Positions 9,004 through 16,965 of a DNA stretch of 64,000 bases are shown piece after piece. The stretch spans positions 1,054,001 through 1,118,000 of the forward strand of contig NZ_CP108518.1 of NCBI RefSeq assembly GCF_035989885.1, read 5' to 3'. How positions within the stretch are numbered: position 1 is the stretch's first letter; each line of letters starts with the position of its first letter. The translations under genes were made by a program, and so were the position numbers. Below the pieces are notes generated by a model. The model had not been told where the DNA came from, did not search any database, and saw nothing but the letters and a program-made list of their open reading frames with translations. The DNA comes from Streptomyces sp. NBC_01232. Its GTDB lineage: Bacteria > Actinomycetota > Actinomycetes > Streptomycetales > Streptomycetaceae.

Positions 9004-9329
9004 TGACCTGGCGCGGAGCTGTCCTGGGGCTGATGCTCTTCCTGGTGATCCGCCCGGCCGTCGGCTGGGCCGTCCAGATGCGGGGCCATGCCACGGGGAA
9101 GGAACGAGTCGTCATTGCGGTGTTCGGTCTCCGGGGCGTCGGCTCGTTCTTCTCTCTTGCGTACGCTCTGGGCCAGGCCGATTTCGCCACGCCCGCGCGC
9201 GAGCCGTGGGCCGTGGGCCGTGGGCCGTGGGCCGTGGTGACGTTCACCGTGTTGCTCTCGGTACTCGTGCACGGCGTCGCAGCGACACCCGTCACGGCCC
9301 GGCTTGACCGCTCGTCCCCGGATCGATGA
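9004..9329 (+). pseudogene. C-terminal fragment of a cation/proton antiporter
   Basis: The frame encodes LTWRGAVLGLMLFLVIRP, then FGLRGVGSFFSLAYAL and VTFTVLLSVLVHGV, which are the last transmembrane segments of NhaP-type Na+/H+ antiporters. The first ~300 residues are missing. A short tandem repeat (GTGGGCC units, 9206-9236) has expanded inside the last loop. Not expected to be functional. Confidence 0.75.
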
Positions 9330-9421
9330 CCGATCAAGGGCTCAGGGCCGAGAGCGTGGGGTGGCAGTGCCCCTGCCGATCCGACTCGGGTCGGGTCGGG
9401 AAGGGCCGTGCGCCGCAGTTG

Positions 9422-9736
9422 TCAGCTCGGGGTGCGGCCCGGGTCCGAGTGCGGGTAGAGCGGGGCGACGGTCGCCCAGTACCGGTCGAGGTGCGCGTCG
9501 GCTGTCTTCAGCGCTTGATTGCCGGCCAGGTCGAGGAAGGCGGCATGCAGACCGACCACACGCTCGTGACCCGCGCCGGCCCCGGCCATGGCGGGTGTCC
9601 GGCGCCAGGGGGCGCGGGCGGCACTGGCACCGTGTCCGCTGTTGCGTCGGGCGCGGGTGTACCACCACCGCCCCGTGAGGACGCCGGCGGCGACAGCTGC
9701 GGCGGCCAGGACGTGCAGACCGTGTTGCACGGCCAT
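9422..9736 (-). CDS. Small membrane-anchored hypothetical protein
   Basis: A 104-aa protein with one N-terminal hydrophobic helix (about residues 6-22, HVLAAAAVAAGVLTG) and a basic, soluble remainder. The ATG at 9736 is chosen over the GTG at 9748 because GGAGGA lies directly upstream of it. It is 91 bases downstream of the DUF4235 gene on the same strand and could belong to that operon. No family recognised. Confidence 0.55.
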   Translation of the reverse strand: MAVQHGLHVLAAAAVAAGVLTGRWWYTRARRNSGHGASAARAPWRRTPAMAGAGAGHERVVGLHAAFLDLAGNQALKTADAHLDRYWATVAPLYPHSDPGRTPS

Positions 9737-9827
9737 GGCTTCCTCCACGAAAGGAGCGTTGTCGGTAGGGGTGCGTCGGGCGGGCGGTGCCGGCCGGCTC
9801 GGGGAAGGTGGCCGGCACCGCGGCTGA

Positions 9828-10094
9828 TCAGCCCGGCCAGGTGCCTGTCACACGCCGAATCGTCACAGCCCCCGACCGGTCGACCGAGGCCTTGACCACG
9901 GCGAAGATCGCCCCCTGGATGGCTGCGGCGAGCAGGATCTGCTTCCAGGTCCGGTCCTCGTCGGTGGCGTCAGGAGCATCGCCCTCGCCCTCGATGAGCT
10001 TCCACGCCTGCTTGAAAGCAGCGCCTGCGATCGCGCCGCTGAGGGCGCCCAGGGCCAGCCCAACAGGCTTGTAGGCGATCTTGGATGCCTTCAT
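9828..10094 (-). CDS. DUF4235 membrane protein
   Basis: An 88-aa protein with two hydrophobic segments (about 10-30 and 52-66) separated by an acidic loop (EGEGDAPDATDED) and a WKQILLAAAIQGAIFAVVKA stretch typical of the actinobacterial DUF4235 family. Function unknown. Its start overlaps the stop of the upstream DUF3618-like gene by four bases. In this genus it travels with the holin-like and DUF3618-like genes seen here, so the three probably form one membrane assembly or stress unit. Confidence 0.85.
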   Translation of the reverse strand: MKASKIAYKPVGLALGALSGAIAGAAFKQAWKLIEGEGDAPDATDEDRTWKQILLAAAIQGAIFAVVKASVDRSGAVTIRRVTGTWPG

Positions 10095-10579
10095 CGGCGA
10101 CGTCCCCGGCTGCGGCGGACCAGTAGGAAGACGGCTACGGCAGCTCCGACCACCAGGAGCGGGGTGCGGTTGGCGCGTGCAGCCGTCGCTGCCTGCCCGG
10201 CTCGTTCCAGAAGCGGGTCGGGCGTCTTGTCCGTCGCGTACTGGCCCGCCTTGGCCGCACTTTCCCGTACATGTGCTGCGGCCTGCGCGGTCTTCTCCAG
10301 GAGCGGGTCGGGGGTCTTGTCCTTCACCGCTTGGACGGCCTGCCCCGCCGTCTCGCGGATCTGTTCGGAGACCAGCGCTGCCTTCTCGGCGGCCTGGCCC
10401 TTGACAGCGGCCGTCTTCTCCTTGGCCTGGGCCTTGATGTCGGCCTTCGCGGCGAGGGCCTCGACGGTCCGGCCGAGCTCGTCGCGGGTGCGTTCGACCT
10501 GATCGCGCAGTTCGTCGGAGCCGGGGCCGTCAGGGGTAGGGGCGGGGGTGCCGATGTTGGTTCGGGCGTCGTCGTTCAT
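10091..10579 (-). CDS. DUF3618-like protein
   Basis: A 162-aa protein. After a Pro-rich start, the DELRDQVERTRDELGRTVEALAAKADIKAQAKEK stretch marks DUF3618. It continues as an Ala/Lys-rich amphipathic repeat region (two copies of a KTPDPLLE segment near residues 89 and 117) and ends with a transmembrane helix and a basic tail (VFLLVRRSRGRRR). The ATG at 10579 overlaps the stop of the upstream holin-like gene by four bases. A paralogue is at 43010-43468. Confidence 0.85.
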   Translation of the reverse strand: MNDDARTNIGTPAPTPDGPGSDELRDQVERTRDELGRTVEALAAKADIKAQAKEKTAAVKGQAAEKAALVSEQIRETAGQAVQAVKDKTPDPLLEKTAQAAAHVRESAAKAGQYATDKTPDPLLERAGQAATAARANRTPLLVVGAAVAVFLLVRRSRGRRR

Positions 10580-10989
10580 CGGTGTGCCTTCTCCTTGATC
10601 TCGGCCAGGTCGGCCCTGACGCTGTCGATGGTCTGCCCGGGAGCCGGGGTACCGGCCCGAGCGATCTGCTTCCTTCCGGCCAGGCCGGTCCCGGCCGCCA
10701 CGATCCCCAGGGCCGCGGTGATGAGGAGGGCGGACGCCCACACCGGCAGGACCAGCGCGAGAGCGGCAATACAGGTTGCCGTCAGCGCCTGGAGTGCCAG
10801 AAGGCCGATGACTCCTGTGGCGCCGAAGAGGCCGCCGCTCTTCCCGTAGCGCTTGCCCTTCTGGGTCATCTCCGCCCGGGCCAGTTGCATCTCCTCACGT
10901 ACCAGCTCGGATATCTGCTGCGAGGCGCGGGAAACCAGGACGCCCACCGAGTCGTCGGCGGCGTGGGGCTGCCGCTCTACCGTGCTCAT
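10576..10989 (-). CDS. Phage-holin-family (DUF1469-like) membrane protein
   Basis: A 137-aa protein with an amphipathic N-terminal helix (SRASQQISELVREEMQLARAEM) followed by two transmembrane helices (about 54-78 and 82-106) and a charged tail. This is the 'putative actinobacteriophage holin superfamily III' layout; such chromosomal proteins are not known to lyse cells. First gene of an operon with DUF3618-like and DUF4235 genes, all overlapping by four bases. Confidence 0.85.
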   Translation of the reverse strand: MSTVERQPHAADDSVGVLVSRASQQISELVREEMQLARAEMTQKGKRYGKSGGLFGATGVIGLLALQALTATCIAALALVLPVWASALLITAALGIVAAGTGLAGRKQIARAGTPAPGQTIDSVRADLAEIKEKAHR

Positions 10990-11311
10990 GATGGGGACAC
11001 CTTGCCTTTCGTCAATCGGCTGGAACGGGCGACACGTCAGTCGGGTCCTCTGCTCAGCGCCGGTGGTGTCCTGGATGGGGGCGTCGGCGCTGCGCGTGAC
11101 CGAGTCGATGCCGTTCTGGGTTCAAGGGTGGTCATGTCGTCGTCACGGCGCGCCTACCCCGCAAGCACGCTGGCACCCGCGCGGCAACCGGCGTTGTACG
11201 AAAGGTGACTCGACAGCAGCCCGGGGGCGACCTCACACGACCATGGTGTGCTGGGCCGCGCCCTCGGTCGGCGGCCGCAGTCGGCGCCGGAGGGGCCGTG
11301 CCGTGCTGGTC
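10990..11311. other. Intergenic region, no gene seen
   Basis: Lies upstream of the holin-like operon and downstream of the YihY gene. Reading both strands I find no credible coding sequence. It must contain the promoter of the minus-strand operon near 10990-11050; AAAGGCAAGGTG (complement at about 10999-11010) gives that operon its SD. Confidence 0.5.
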
Positions 11312-12391
11312 TCACGGCGAGCCGTGTTCACGCATGAGTCGGTGCTCCGCCCGGCGGCGGTCGCCGTCGCTCCACGCACGGGTGTCGCGGGGCTCGACGT
11401 AGGGTTCGTCGTCCTCCGGCAGTCCGCCGGCGATCGCGCGCTGCCTGGCCATTTCCGCGTCGAACTCCAGCCCGAGGAGGATCGCGAGGTTGGTGATCCA
11501 CAGCCACACGAGGAAGATGATCACGCCGGCGAGCGTGCCGTAGGTCTTGTTGTAGGAGGCGAAGTTCGCGACGTAGAACGCGAAGCCTGCCGAGGCGGCC
11601 ATCCAGATCGCCAGCGCCAGGAGGCTGCCCGGTGTCACCCACGTGAAGCCACGGCCCTTCGCGTTCGGGGCGGCCCAGTAGAGAATCGCGATCATGATCG
11701 TGACGAGGAGGACCAGGACCGGCCACTTCGCGATCGCCCACACGGTCAGGGCGGTGTGCCCGATCCCCAGGGCAGTGCCGGCCTGCCGGGCGAGAGAGCC
11801 GGAGAAGACGACGATGAGCGCGCTGGCACAGGCCAGGACCATCAGCGTGACGGTGAGGGCCAGGCGCAGCGGGAGGACCTTCCAGACGGGGCGGCCTTCG
11901 GGCATGTCGTAGACGGCGTTCGAGGTGCGGATGAACGCGGCGATGTAGCCGGACGCCGACCACACCGCGACGACGAGGCCGACGACCGCCAGGAGCGATC
12001 CGACGCCGGAGTGGCCCTGGAGCTGCTGCACGGCGTCGGTGATCACGTCCCGCGCCGAGCCGGGTGCCAGTTTCTCCAGGTTGTCGAGGACCTGCTTGGT
12101 GGCGGACTCCCCCGCAAGGCCCAGCAGGGACACCAGCACGAGCAGGGCGGGGAAGAGGGCGAGGACTCCGTAGTAGGTCAGCGCTGCGGCTCGGTCGGCG
12201 AGCTCGTCGTCCTTGAATTCCTTCACGGTGCCGCGCAGGACAGCCTTCCACGACCGCTTGGGCAGCTCGGTGGGCCGGTCGGGTGCCCGCTCCTCCACCT
12301 GCGGGTCCGGGCCCGCCGAGTTCTCGTGGCGGGTGTCCCCGGGATCGTCGTCTCCGCCTGGTCCTGGCTCGGGTAGGGGCGTGGGTGTCAT
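11312..12391 (-). CDS. YihY/virulence factor BrkB family inner-membrane protein
   Basis: A 359-aa polytopic membrane protein. The hydrophilic N-terminus (about 45 residues) is followed by the family signature DRAAALTYYGVLALFPALLVL, a region with AVQQLQG, and further transmembrane segments ending in the family's WLWITNLAILLGLEFDAE. The acidic and Arg-rich tail is cytosolic. Start at ATG 12391 rather than upstream codons because the N-terminal residues before it look like antisense translation. Function of the family is unsettled; earlier links to RNase BN have been withdrawn. Confidence 0.9.
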   Translation of the reverse strand: MTPTPLPEPGPGGDDDPGDTRHENSAGPDPQVEERAPDRPTELPKRSWKAVLRGTVKEFKDDELADRAAALTYYGVLALFPALLVLVSLLGLAGESATKQVLDNLEKLAPGSARDVITDAVQQLQGHSGVGSLLAVVGLVVAVWSASGYIAAFIRTSNAVYDMPEGRPVWKVLPLRLALTVTLMVLACASALIVVFSGSLARQAGTALGIGHTALTVWAIAKWPVLVLLVTIMIAILYWAAPNAKGRGFTWVTPGSLLALAIWMAASAGFAFYVANFASYNKTYGTLAGVIIFLVWLWITNLAILLGLEFDAEMARQRAIAGGLPEDDEPYVEPRDTRAWSDGDRRRAEHRLMREHGSP

Positions 12392-12461
12392 ATCCTGCGG
12401 CTTTCCACCGCGGCGCCACTCATGTCCGCGGGGGCACACGAGAACCCGGGCCTTGCCTGCA

Positions 12462-13007
12462 GTGGCGTCTGGATTGCCCACGTCTCGGTGGGGGCCGGCT
12501 GCCGCACCTGCCTGCGGCGCGACACCAGGACAGGGAGCCGGCGGGGCCGGGGTCCTCGGCCAGCTCCACCAGTTCACCTTCCGAGGGGCCTGCCAGCCGG
12601 ACCCAGGCGAACTCGCCGTCGCCCATGTCCCGCAGTCGCTGGCGTACCGGGCGATCGAATTCCTGTCCGGGCACATCCCGGACCCCTCGGGCCCGGGCGA
12701 GGAATGCCTGCTCCTCGTCCACATCCGCCAGGTCGTCGGCCAGGTCCGCTACAGGATCTGCCCCGACTGCGCCCGGGGTGTCATCGCCGCGGTCATCATC
12801 GACGAGCGCTTCCACAGCACCGGCCTGGGAACGCGGGCGCTTTCGCACCTGCGTTCCCGCCACCCGACGACTGCCTGGCGCAGCACTGCCACGAGGCGCA
12901 CCGCACGCGATCTCCTGCGCCGCATGCGTATTCCCGCAATCACCTCCGGCACCGGCTGCGACCATGCGCGCCAGCCGCTGCTTGGCCCGGTGCCGGCCAC
13001 TTCCTGA
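12462..13007 (+). CDS. Possible GNAT-like acetyltransferase, start uncertain
   Basis: From about 12567 the frame reads as a genuine protein: LHQFTFRGACQPDPGELAVAH, then HIRQVVGQVRYRICPDCARG, a possible acetyl-CoA-type helix (HSTGLGTRALSHLRSRHP) and a conserved-looking RRTARDLLRRMRIP. The first ~35 codons after the GTG at 12462 have poor coding character and no clear SD, so either the start is misplaced or the 5' end is damaged. It is divergent from the YihY gene. GNAT membership is a guess from the G-x-G helix. Confidence 0.45.
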   Translation: MASGLPTSRWGPAAAPACGATPGQGAGGAGVLGQLHQFTFRGACQPDPGELAVAHVPQSLAYRAIEFLSGHIPDPSGPGEECLLLVHIRQVVGQVRYRICPDCARGVIAAVIIDERFHSTGLGTRALSHLRSRHPTTAWRSTATRRTARDLLRRMRIPAITSGTGCDHARQPLLGPVPATS

Positions 13008-13209
13008 CCAACAACCTGCCGTCTGTACGAAACTGCTGAACCGGACGGTCACCGCCCTTCTCCCGGGCCTGGTCCTCGAAGCCCTGCGCCGCGGCACCAC
13101 CACGCCGCTGGCCCAACACGATGGCTGCGCCCTTGCCCGGTGTTCGGCGGGAGCCGCCGGCCCCCGGTGGTCCGACTGCTGCTGACGGCGAGCTCGCCCG
13201 CCGGAGCTG

Positions 13210-14574
13210 TCAGCCTCCCTCGGCCGCCGTGCGGGCCCGTACCTCCTCCGGGGTGAGGTAGTGGTCGGTGTACTCGAAGTCGCGCAGCGTCCCTGGTTTG
13301 TACGTCTGGAATCCGGTCCGGACGAAGTCGTCGCCGGCCACCGCGTTCAGGAGCCAGTTCGTCATCACCCGGGTCTTCGCGGCGCCGGTGCGCAGTGCCG
13401 CCCAGTGGTAGCCGCGGGCCACGGCCTGGGCGGGCATCCCGCGCAGGTCGATGCCGAGCGGCCGGGAGACGCCGTCGCGGCCGCCGAGGTCCACGACCAG
13501 TCCGAGGTCCTTGTGCACGTACGGGCTCAGCGGTGTGCCCCGCAGCGTGGCGACGACGTTGTCGGCGGCGACCTTGCCCTGGCGCTCGGCGTGCTGCGCG
13601 GTGGGCGGGCAGACCGCACCGTCCCCGCCGCCGGCGAGGTCGGGCACGGCGGCCGCGTCACCGAGAGCGAACGCCCCGTCCGCCCCCGGAACCCGCAGGT
13701 CCGGAGCGACGACGAGCCGGCCGCTCTTCGCGGTCTCGGCGCCCAGCGTGGCGACGAGCGGGCTCGCAGCGACGCCGGCGGTCCAGATGAGGGTGCGGCA
13801 GGGCAGCACGCGTCCGTCGGTGAGGGTGACGTCCTCGGGGCCCGCCTTGGCGACGGAGGCGCCGAGCGAGACCTCGATGCCCCGGCGGCGCAGCACGTCG
13901 AGGGCTGCCCTGCCCAGCCGGTCGCCCAGCTCGGGCATCAGCTTCGGGGCCACGTCCACGAGGTGCCAGCTGATCTCGCGCCGGTCCAGCCGCGGGTAGC
14001 GGCCGACGGCGTTCGTCGTGAGCCGCTGCAGGGAAGCGGCCGTCTCGGTGCCCGCGTAGCCACCCCCCACCACGACGAACCCGAGACGTGAGGCCCGCTC
14101 CGCCGAGCCCGGCGCGGCGGCGTCGGCCAGGTCTAGCTGGGCGATCACGTGGTCGCGCAGATGGGCCGCCTCCGCCAGCGTCTTCATGCCGCGGCCGTGC
14201 TCCGCCAGACCCGGGATGTCGAAGGTGCGGGTCACGCTCCCCGGCGCGAGCACCAGGTGGTCGTACGGCTGGTCCACCAGCTCCCCGGTGATCTTCCGGA
14301 TGACGCAGACCTTGGCCCGGGTGTCGACGCCCACGGCCCCGCCGGGCACGATCCGGGTCCGGTGGCGGCGGCTGCGGCGCAGCGACACCGCCACGGACTG
14401 GGGGGTGAGCACCCCGGAGGCCACCTGCGGCAGCAGCGGCAGGTAGAGCTGGTAGGAGAACGGAGTTACCAGCAGGATCTCCGCCTCCCCGGGTGACAGC
14501 GTCCGCTCCAGGCGGCGAACGCAGGAGACGCCGGCGAAGCCCGCGCCGACGACCACGATCCTCGGTCGTGCCAT
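13210..14574 (-). CDS. Type II NADH dehydrogenase-like FAD oxidoreductase
   Basis: A 454-aa flavoprotein with an FAD-binding GAGFAG (residues 10-15), a second dinucleotide-binding GGGYAG (170-175) for NAD(P)H, and the third family motif around GAFALGDAAAVPD. The C-terminal region (GYHWAALRTGAAKTRVMTNWLLN) matches membrane-associated NDH-2 enzymes, which pass electrons from NADH to quinone without pumping protons. A much longer open frame continues to 16827 but its upstream two-thirds is antisense to other genes. The ATG at 14574 is followed by the Rossmann strand RIVVVGAG, which fixes the start. Confidence 0.9.
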   Translation of the reverse strand: MARPRIVVVGAGFAGVSCVRRLERTLSPGEAEILLVTPFSYQLYLPLLPQVASGVLTPQSVAVSLRRSRRHRTRIVPGGAVGVDTRAKVCVIRKITGELVDQPYDHLVLAPGSVTRTFDIPGLAEHGRGMKTLAEAAHLRDHVIAQLDLADAAAPGSAERASRLGFVVVGGGYAGTETAASLQRLTTNAVGRYPRLDRREISWHLVDVAPKLMPELGDRLGRAALDVLRRRGIEVSLGASVAKAGPEDVTLTDGRVLPCRTLIWTAGVAASPLVATLGAETAKSGRLVVAPDLRVPGADGAFALGDAAAVPDLAGGGDGAVCPPTAQHAERQGKVAADNVVATLRGTPLSPYVHKDLGLVVDLGGRDGVSRPLGIDLRGMPAQAVARGYHWAALRTGAAKTRVMTNWLLNAVAGDDFVRTGFQTYKPGTLRDFEYTDHYLTPEEVRARTAAEGG

Positions 14575-14735
14575 GGTGTCCGTCCCTTCTCGGGTGTACG
14601 GGTCCCCTGCACGCCTTCCCCGGAAGGCCGTTCCATGCACGCGGAGAGCGGGGTGGACGGCTCGGCAGAGCCTGGACGGCCACCGAATGGCCCCGGCTGG
14701 CCCCGGACGTCTCCGCTCCGGGGGAATGCCGACCG

Positions 14736-15770
14736 CTAATGCTCGTGCAAGGGCGTGCGCAGTGCGCTGCGTTCGTGGTCCCAGGCTTCGCGGATGTGGC
14801 TCGCGAGGCGGTCTTCGAGGAGGACGGTCGCCGCACAGCCGAACGCGATGTCCTCCTCGAGGTCCGGTTCGTCGACGAGGAGGCCGCCGATCACTTCGTG
14901 GCGGACGACCTGCTCGTGGACGGCGTCGGCCTCGACGTGTTCGGCGTAGAAGTGCTCGGCGGCCGGCCCCGCGCCGCAGCGTCGCATGGCCTTGGCCAGC
15001 CGGCGGGAGCCGGGCGAGGAGGTGACCTCGACGCACGCGAAGTGACCGACGAGCGCGCCGCGCAGCGCCCGGTGCAGGCCGAACAGGGACATGAGGTTCA
15101 CGGTCGCGAGCAGCGGGGCCGGCGCCCGGTCCAGGTACCGGCCGTACGTGGGGTCCAGCCGGAGGTCGGACATGAGGTCGGCGAAGAGCTGCGCGTGGAT
15201 GCGCTCGGCGCGGCCGGCGCCGAACTCGTCGTACTCGATGGCGACCATGGCTGCCTTGGCCCGCCCGGTCAGCCGGGGGATGACCCAGGCGTGCGGATCG
15301 GCCTCCTTGAGGTGGTAGAGGGAGCGCAGGGCCGCGTACTCGCGCAACTGCCAGAGCTCCCCCTCCGTTTCGAGGTGGTGGCTCAGGCTGCCGGAGAGGT
15401 CGACGGGCTCGACGAGGAGCGGGGCGAAGGCGTCCTCGACCGTCCGGGGTGCATCGGACAGCTCGGTGCGCAGAGCGTCCAGGAAGCGCTCTTCCATTGC
15501 CTGGCGCAGTCGCAGCAGGTCCGGGTCCCACTCGCGTGCGTCGTCCACGCCGTCGAAGCCGCGGTAGTGGAGCTCGTAGAGGAGGTAGAGGGCGAGCTGG
15601 AGGTCCTCGCCCCACGGGTCGGCCTCCAGTACCGCCCCGGGGGCGCACCGCGGCGGACCCCCGGACCGCAGGGCGTCTGACACGGTGCCGGACAACTCGC
15701 CCCGCCCCTCCACCAGTTGGGGGCTCCGGTCTGCGACGGTGACCGGGTCCGGGAGGGGAGGGCGCATCAT
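14736..15770 (-). CDS. Iron-containing redox enzyme, haem-oxygenase-like fold
   Basis: A 344-aa helical protein of the 'iron-containing redox enzyme' family. Candidate metal ligands lie in EADPHAW (E156, H160), IEYDEFG (E179, E182), E247, and EHVEADAVHEQ (E277, H278, D282, H285), which resembles the ligand spacing of haem-oxygenase-like diiron oxidases (HDOs). HDO relatives carry out C-C, C-N or N-N chemistry in natural-product pathways. Its start overlaps the CDGSH gene by four bases (ATGA), and the methyltransferase lies just upstream, so all three are coupled. Substrate unknown. Confidence 0.85.
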   Translation of the reverse strand: MMRPPLPDPVTVADRSPQLVEGRGELSGTVSDALRSGGPPRCAPGAVLEADPWGEDLQLALYLLYELHYRGFDGVDDAREWDPDLLRLRQAMEERFLDALRTELSDAPRTVEDAFAPLLVEPVDLSGSLSHHLETEGELWQLREYAALRSLYHLKEADPHAWVIPRLTGRAKAAMVAIEYDEFGAGRAERIHAQLFADLMSDLRLDPTYGRYLDRAPAPLLATVNLMSLFGLHRALRGALVGHFACVEVTSSPGSRRLAKAMRRCGAGPAAEHFYAEHVEADAVHEQVVRHEVIGGLLVDEPDLEEDIAFGCAATVLLEDRLASHIREAWDHERSALRTPLHEH

Positions 15771-16024
15771 GGGTTCCTGTCCTCAGGCTGCGGCGAGGTT
15801 CGCTCGCGGGGGCGGTGGCTGGTGTCGCACCAGGGGTACGTACGGCTGCGACGGCATGTGCAGATGGCGACCGTGAAGCGGTCGGAGCGGGCGATCGTCC
15901 CGTCGTCCAGGACGATTTCGACGGGGCCCTCGATGAGGACGGGCCCCTGCGGGTCCACGGACAGGCGGCGCGCGGGCTGCACTCCGCCAGCCGGGCACGG
16001 ACGGGGGTCAGAGGTTCTGGGCAC
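15767..16024 (-). CDS. CDGSH iron-sulfur protein
   Basis: An 85-aa protein with the complete CDGSH-type ligand set C55-x-C57 ... P64-x-C66-D-x-S-H70, which binds a 2Fe-2S cluster through three Cys and one His. The usual Gly after Asp is Thr here. The preceding segment (GPVLIEGPVEIVLDDG) is the family's beta-strand. The GTG start at 16024 overlaps the end of the methyltransferase gene, and its stop overlaps the start of the iron enzyme gene. Probable electron donor or redox partner in this three-gene unit, by inference. Confidence 0.9.
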   Translation of the reverse strand: MPRTSDPRPCPAGGVQPARRLSVDPQGPVLIEGPVEIVLDDGTIARSDRFTVAICTCRRSRTYPWCDTSHRPRERTSPQPEDRNP

Positions 16025-16694
16025 GGATGACCACCAGCTCTTCCCACTCCTCGGCCTTGCTCGCCAGGCCTCTCCGCTCCAGCCAGATCCGCCGCGAGCG
16101 CAGGACCGGGCCCCAGGGAACGGACGCCTTCGCTGTGACCTGCGCGGACAACCCTGCCCCGGCCAGCCGGTCCACGGTCTCCTCGGCCCCGCACATGCCG
16201 GAGTGCACCATCAGCAGAGCGCCGCCGGGGCGCAGCAGAGTGGAAGCGGTCGCGCAGATCCGGTCGATCACGAGGCGTCCGTCCGGTCCGGCGTCCCAAG
16301 CGCGCTGCGGCCCCCGCGAGGGCAATGCCGCGCCCGGAGCGGGCACGTACGGCGGGTTCGACACGATCAGGTCGAAGCGTCGACCGACGGTACGGGCCCT
16401 GAAATCGCCGTGCAGGACGCGCAGGGGAAGCCGATGGAGCAGGGCGTTCATACGCGCTGATGCGACGGCCGACCAGGAGACGTCGACGGCCGTGACCATG
16501 GCCCCTCTGCGAGCGGCATGCAGAGCGAGCGCGCCGGTTCCGGTGCCGATTTCGAGGACGCTGGTGCGGGGGCCCAGCTCCTCGCAGGCAAGTGCCTCGG
16601 CGAGCAGGTGGGTGTCCGCCTGCGGGCGGTAGACACTCGGCAGGGCGACCAGGCCTCCGGTGAGGGTTCTCACGCTGAGAGCCGTACTGGACAT
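16008..16694 (-). CDS. HemK/MTQ2-like SAM methyltransferase
   Basis: A 228-aa methyltransferase with SAM-binding EIGTGTG (residues 48-54), an acidic AVDVS turn (70) and the N-P-P-Y active-site motif (113-116), which is typical of enzymes that methylate glutamine side chains or exocyclic amines. A YRPQADT stretch near residue 22 matches the HemK2/MTQ2 branch. ATG at 16694 follows GGAGG by 6 bases. First gene of an overlapping trio with CDGSH and iron-enzyme genes, so it may modify a small molecule rather than a release factor. Confidence 0.85.
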   Translation of the reverse strand: MSSTALSVRTLTGGLVALPSVYRPQADTHLLAEALACEELGPRTSVLEIGTGTGALALHAARRGAMVTAVDVSWSAVASARMNALLHRLPLRVLHGDFRARTVGRRFDLIVSNPPYVPAPGAALPSRGPQRAWDAGPDGRLVIDRICATASTLLRPGGALLMVHSGMCGAEETVDRLAGAGLSAQVTAKASVPWGPVLRSRRIWLERRGLASKAEEWEELVVIRAQNL

Positions 16695-16965
16695 CGCGCA
16701 CCTCCGGGGATCGCGGCGCCCGTGAGGCCGCTTCTTGGACGTCATCCGGCGGCTGCCCAAGGTGGGCGACCTCATGCAGCGCGCCGGCGATCTTCGGAGC
16801 ATCGGACGGAATCGGAGAGGGGAACACGGACGAAGGCCAAGCCGTCGGAGATCGGGCCGATGAGGAGGCCGTTCCCCGCCGGGCGAAGGGGTAACGGCAG
16901 GCGGGAACGGGCTCACCGCAGACGTCACGGTGGGCCCGTTCTCGTCGTTTTCCGCCTCTGGCGCC

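Noticed and set aside
9206..9236. CRISPR-like short tandem repeats (GTGGGCC)
   Set aside because: Seven-base head-to-tail units without spacers. No CRISPR array or cas gene is present in the window.
13210..16827. A 1205-codon open frame on the minus strand
   Set aside because: Only its last 455 codons (from 14574) encode the NDH-2-like enzyme. The rest is Arg/Pro-rich and lies over three well-supported genes in another frame.
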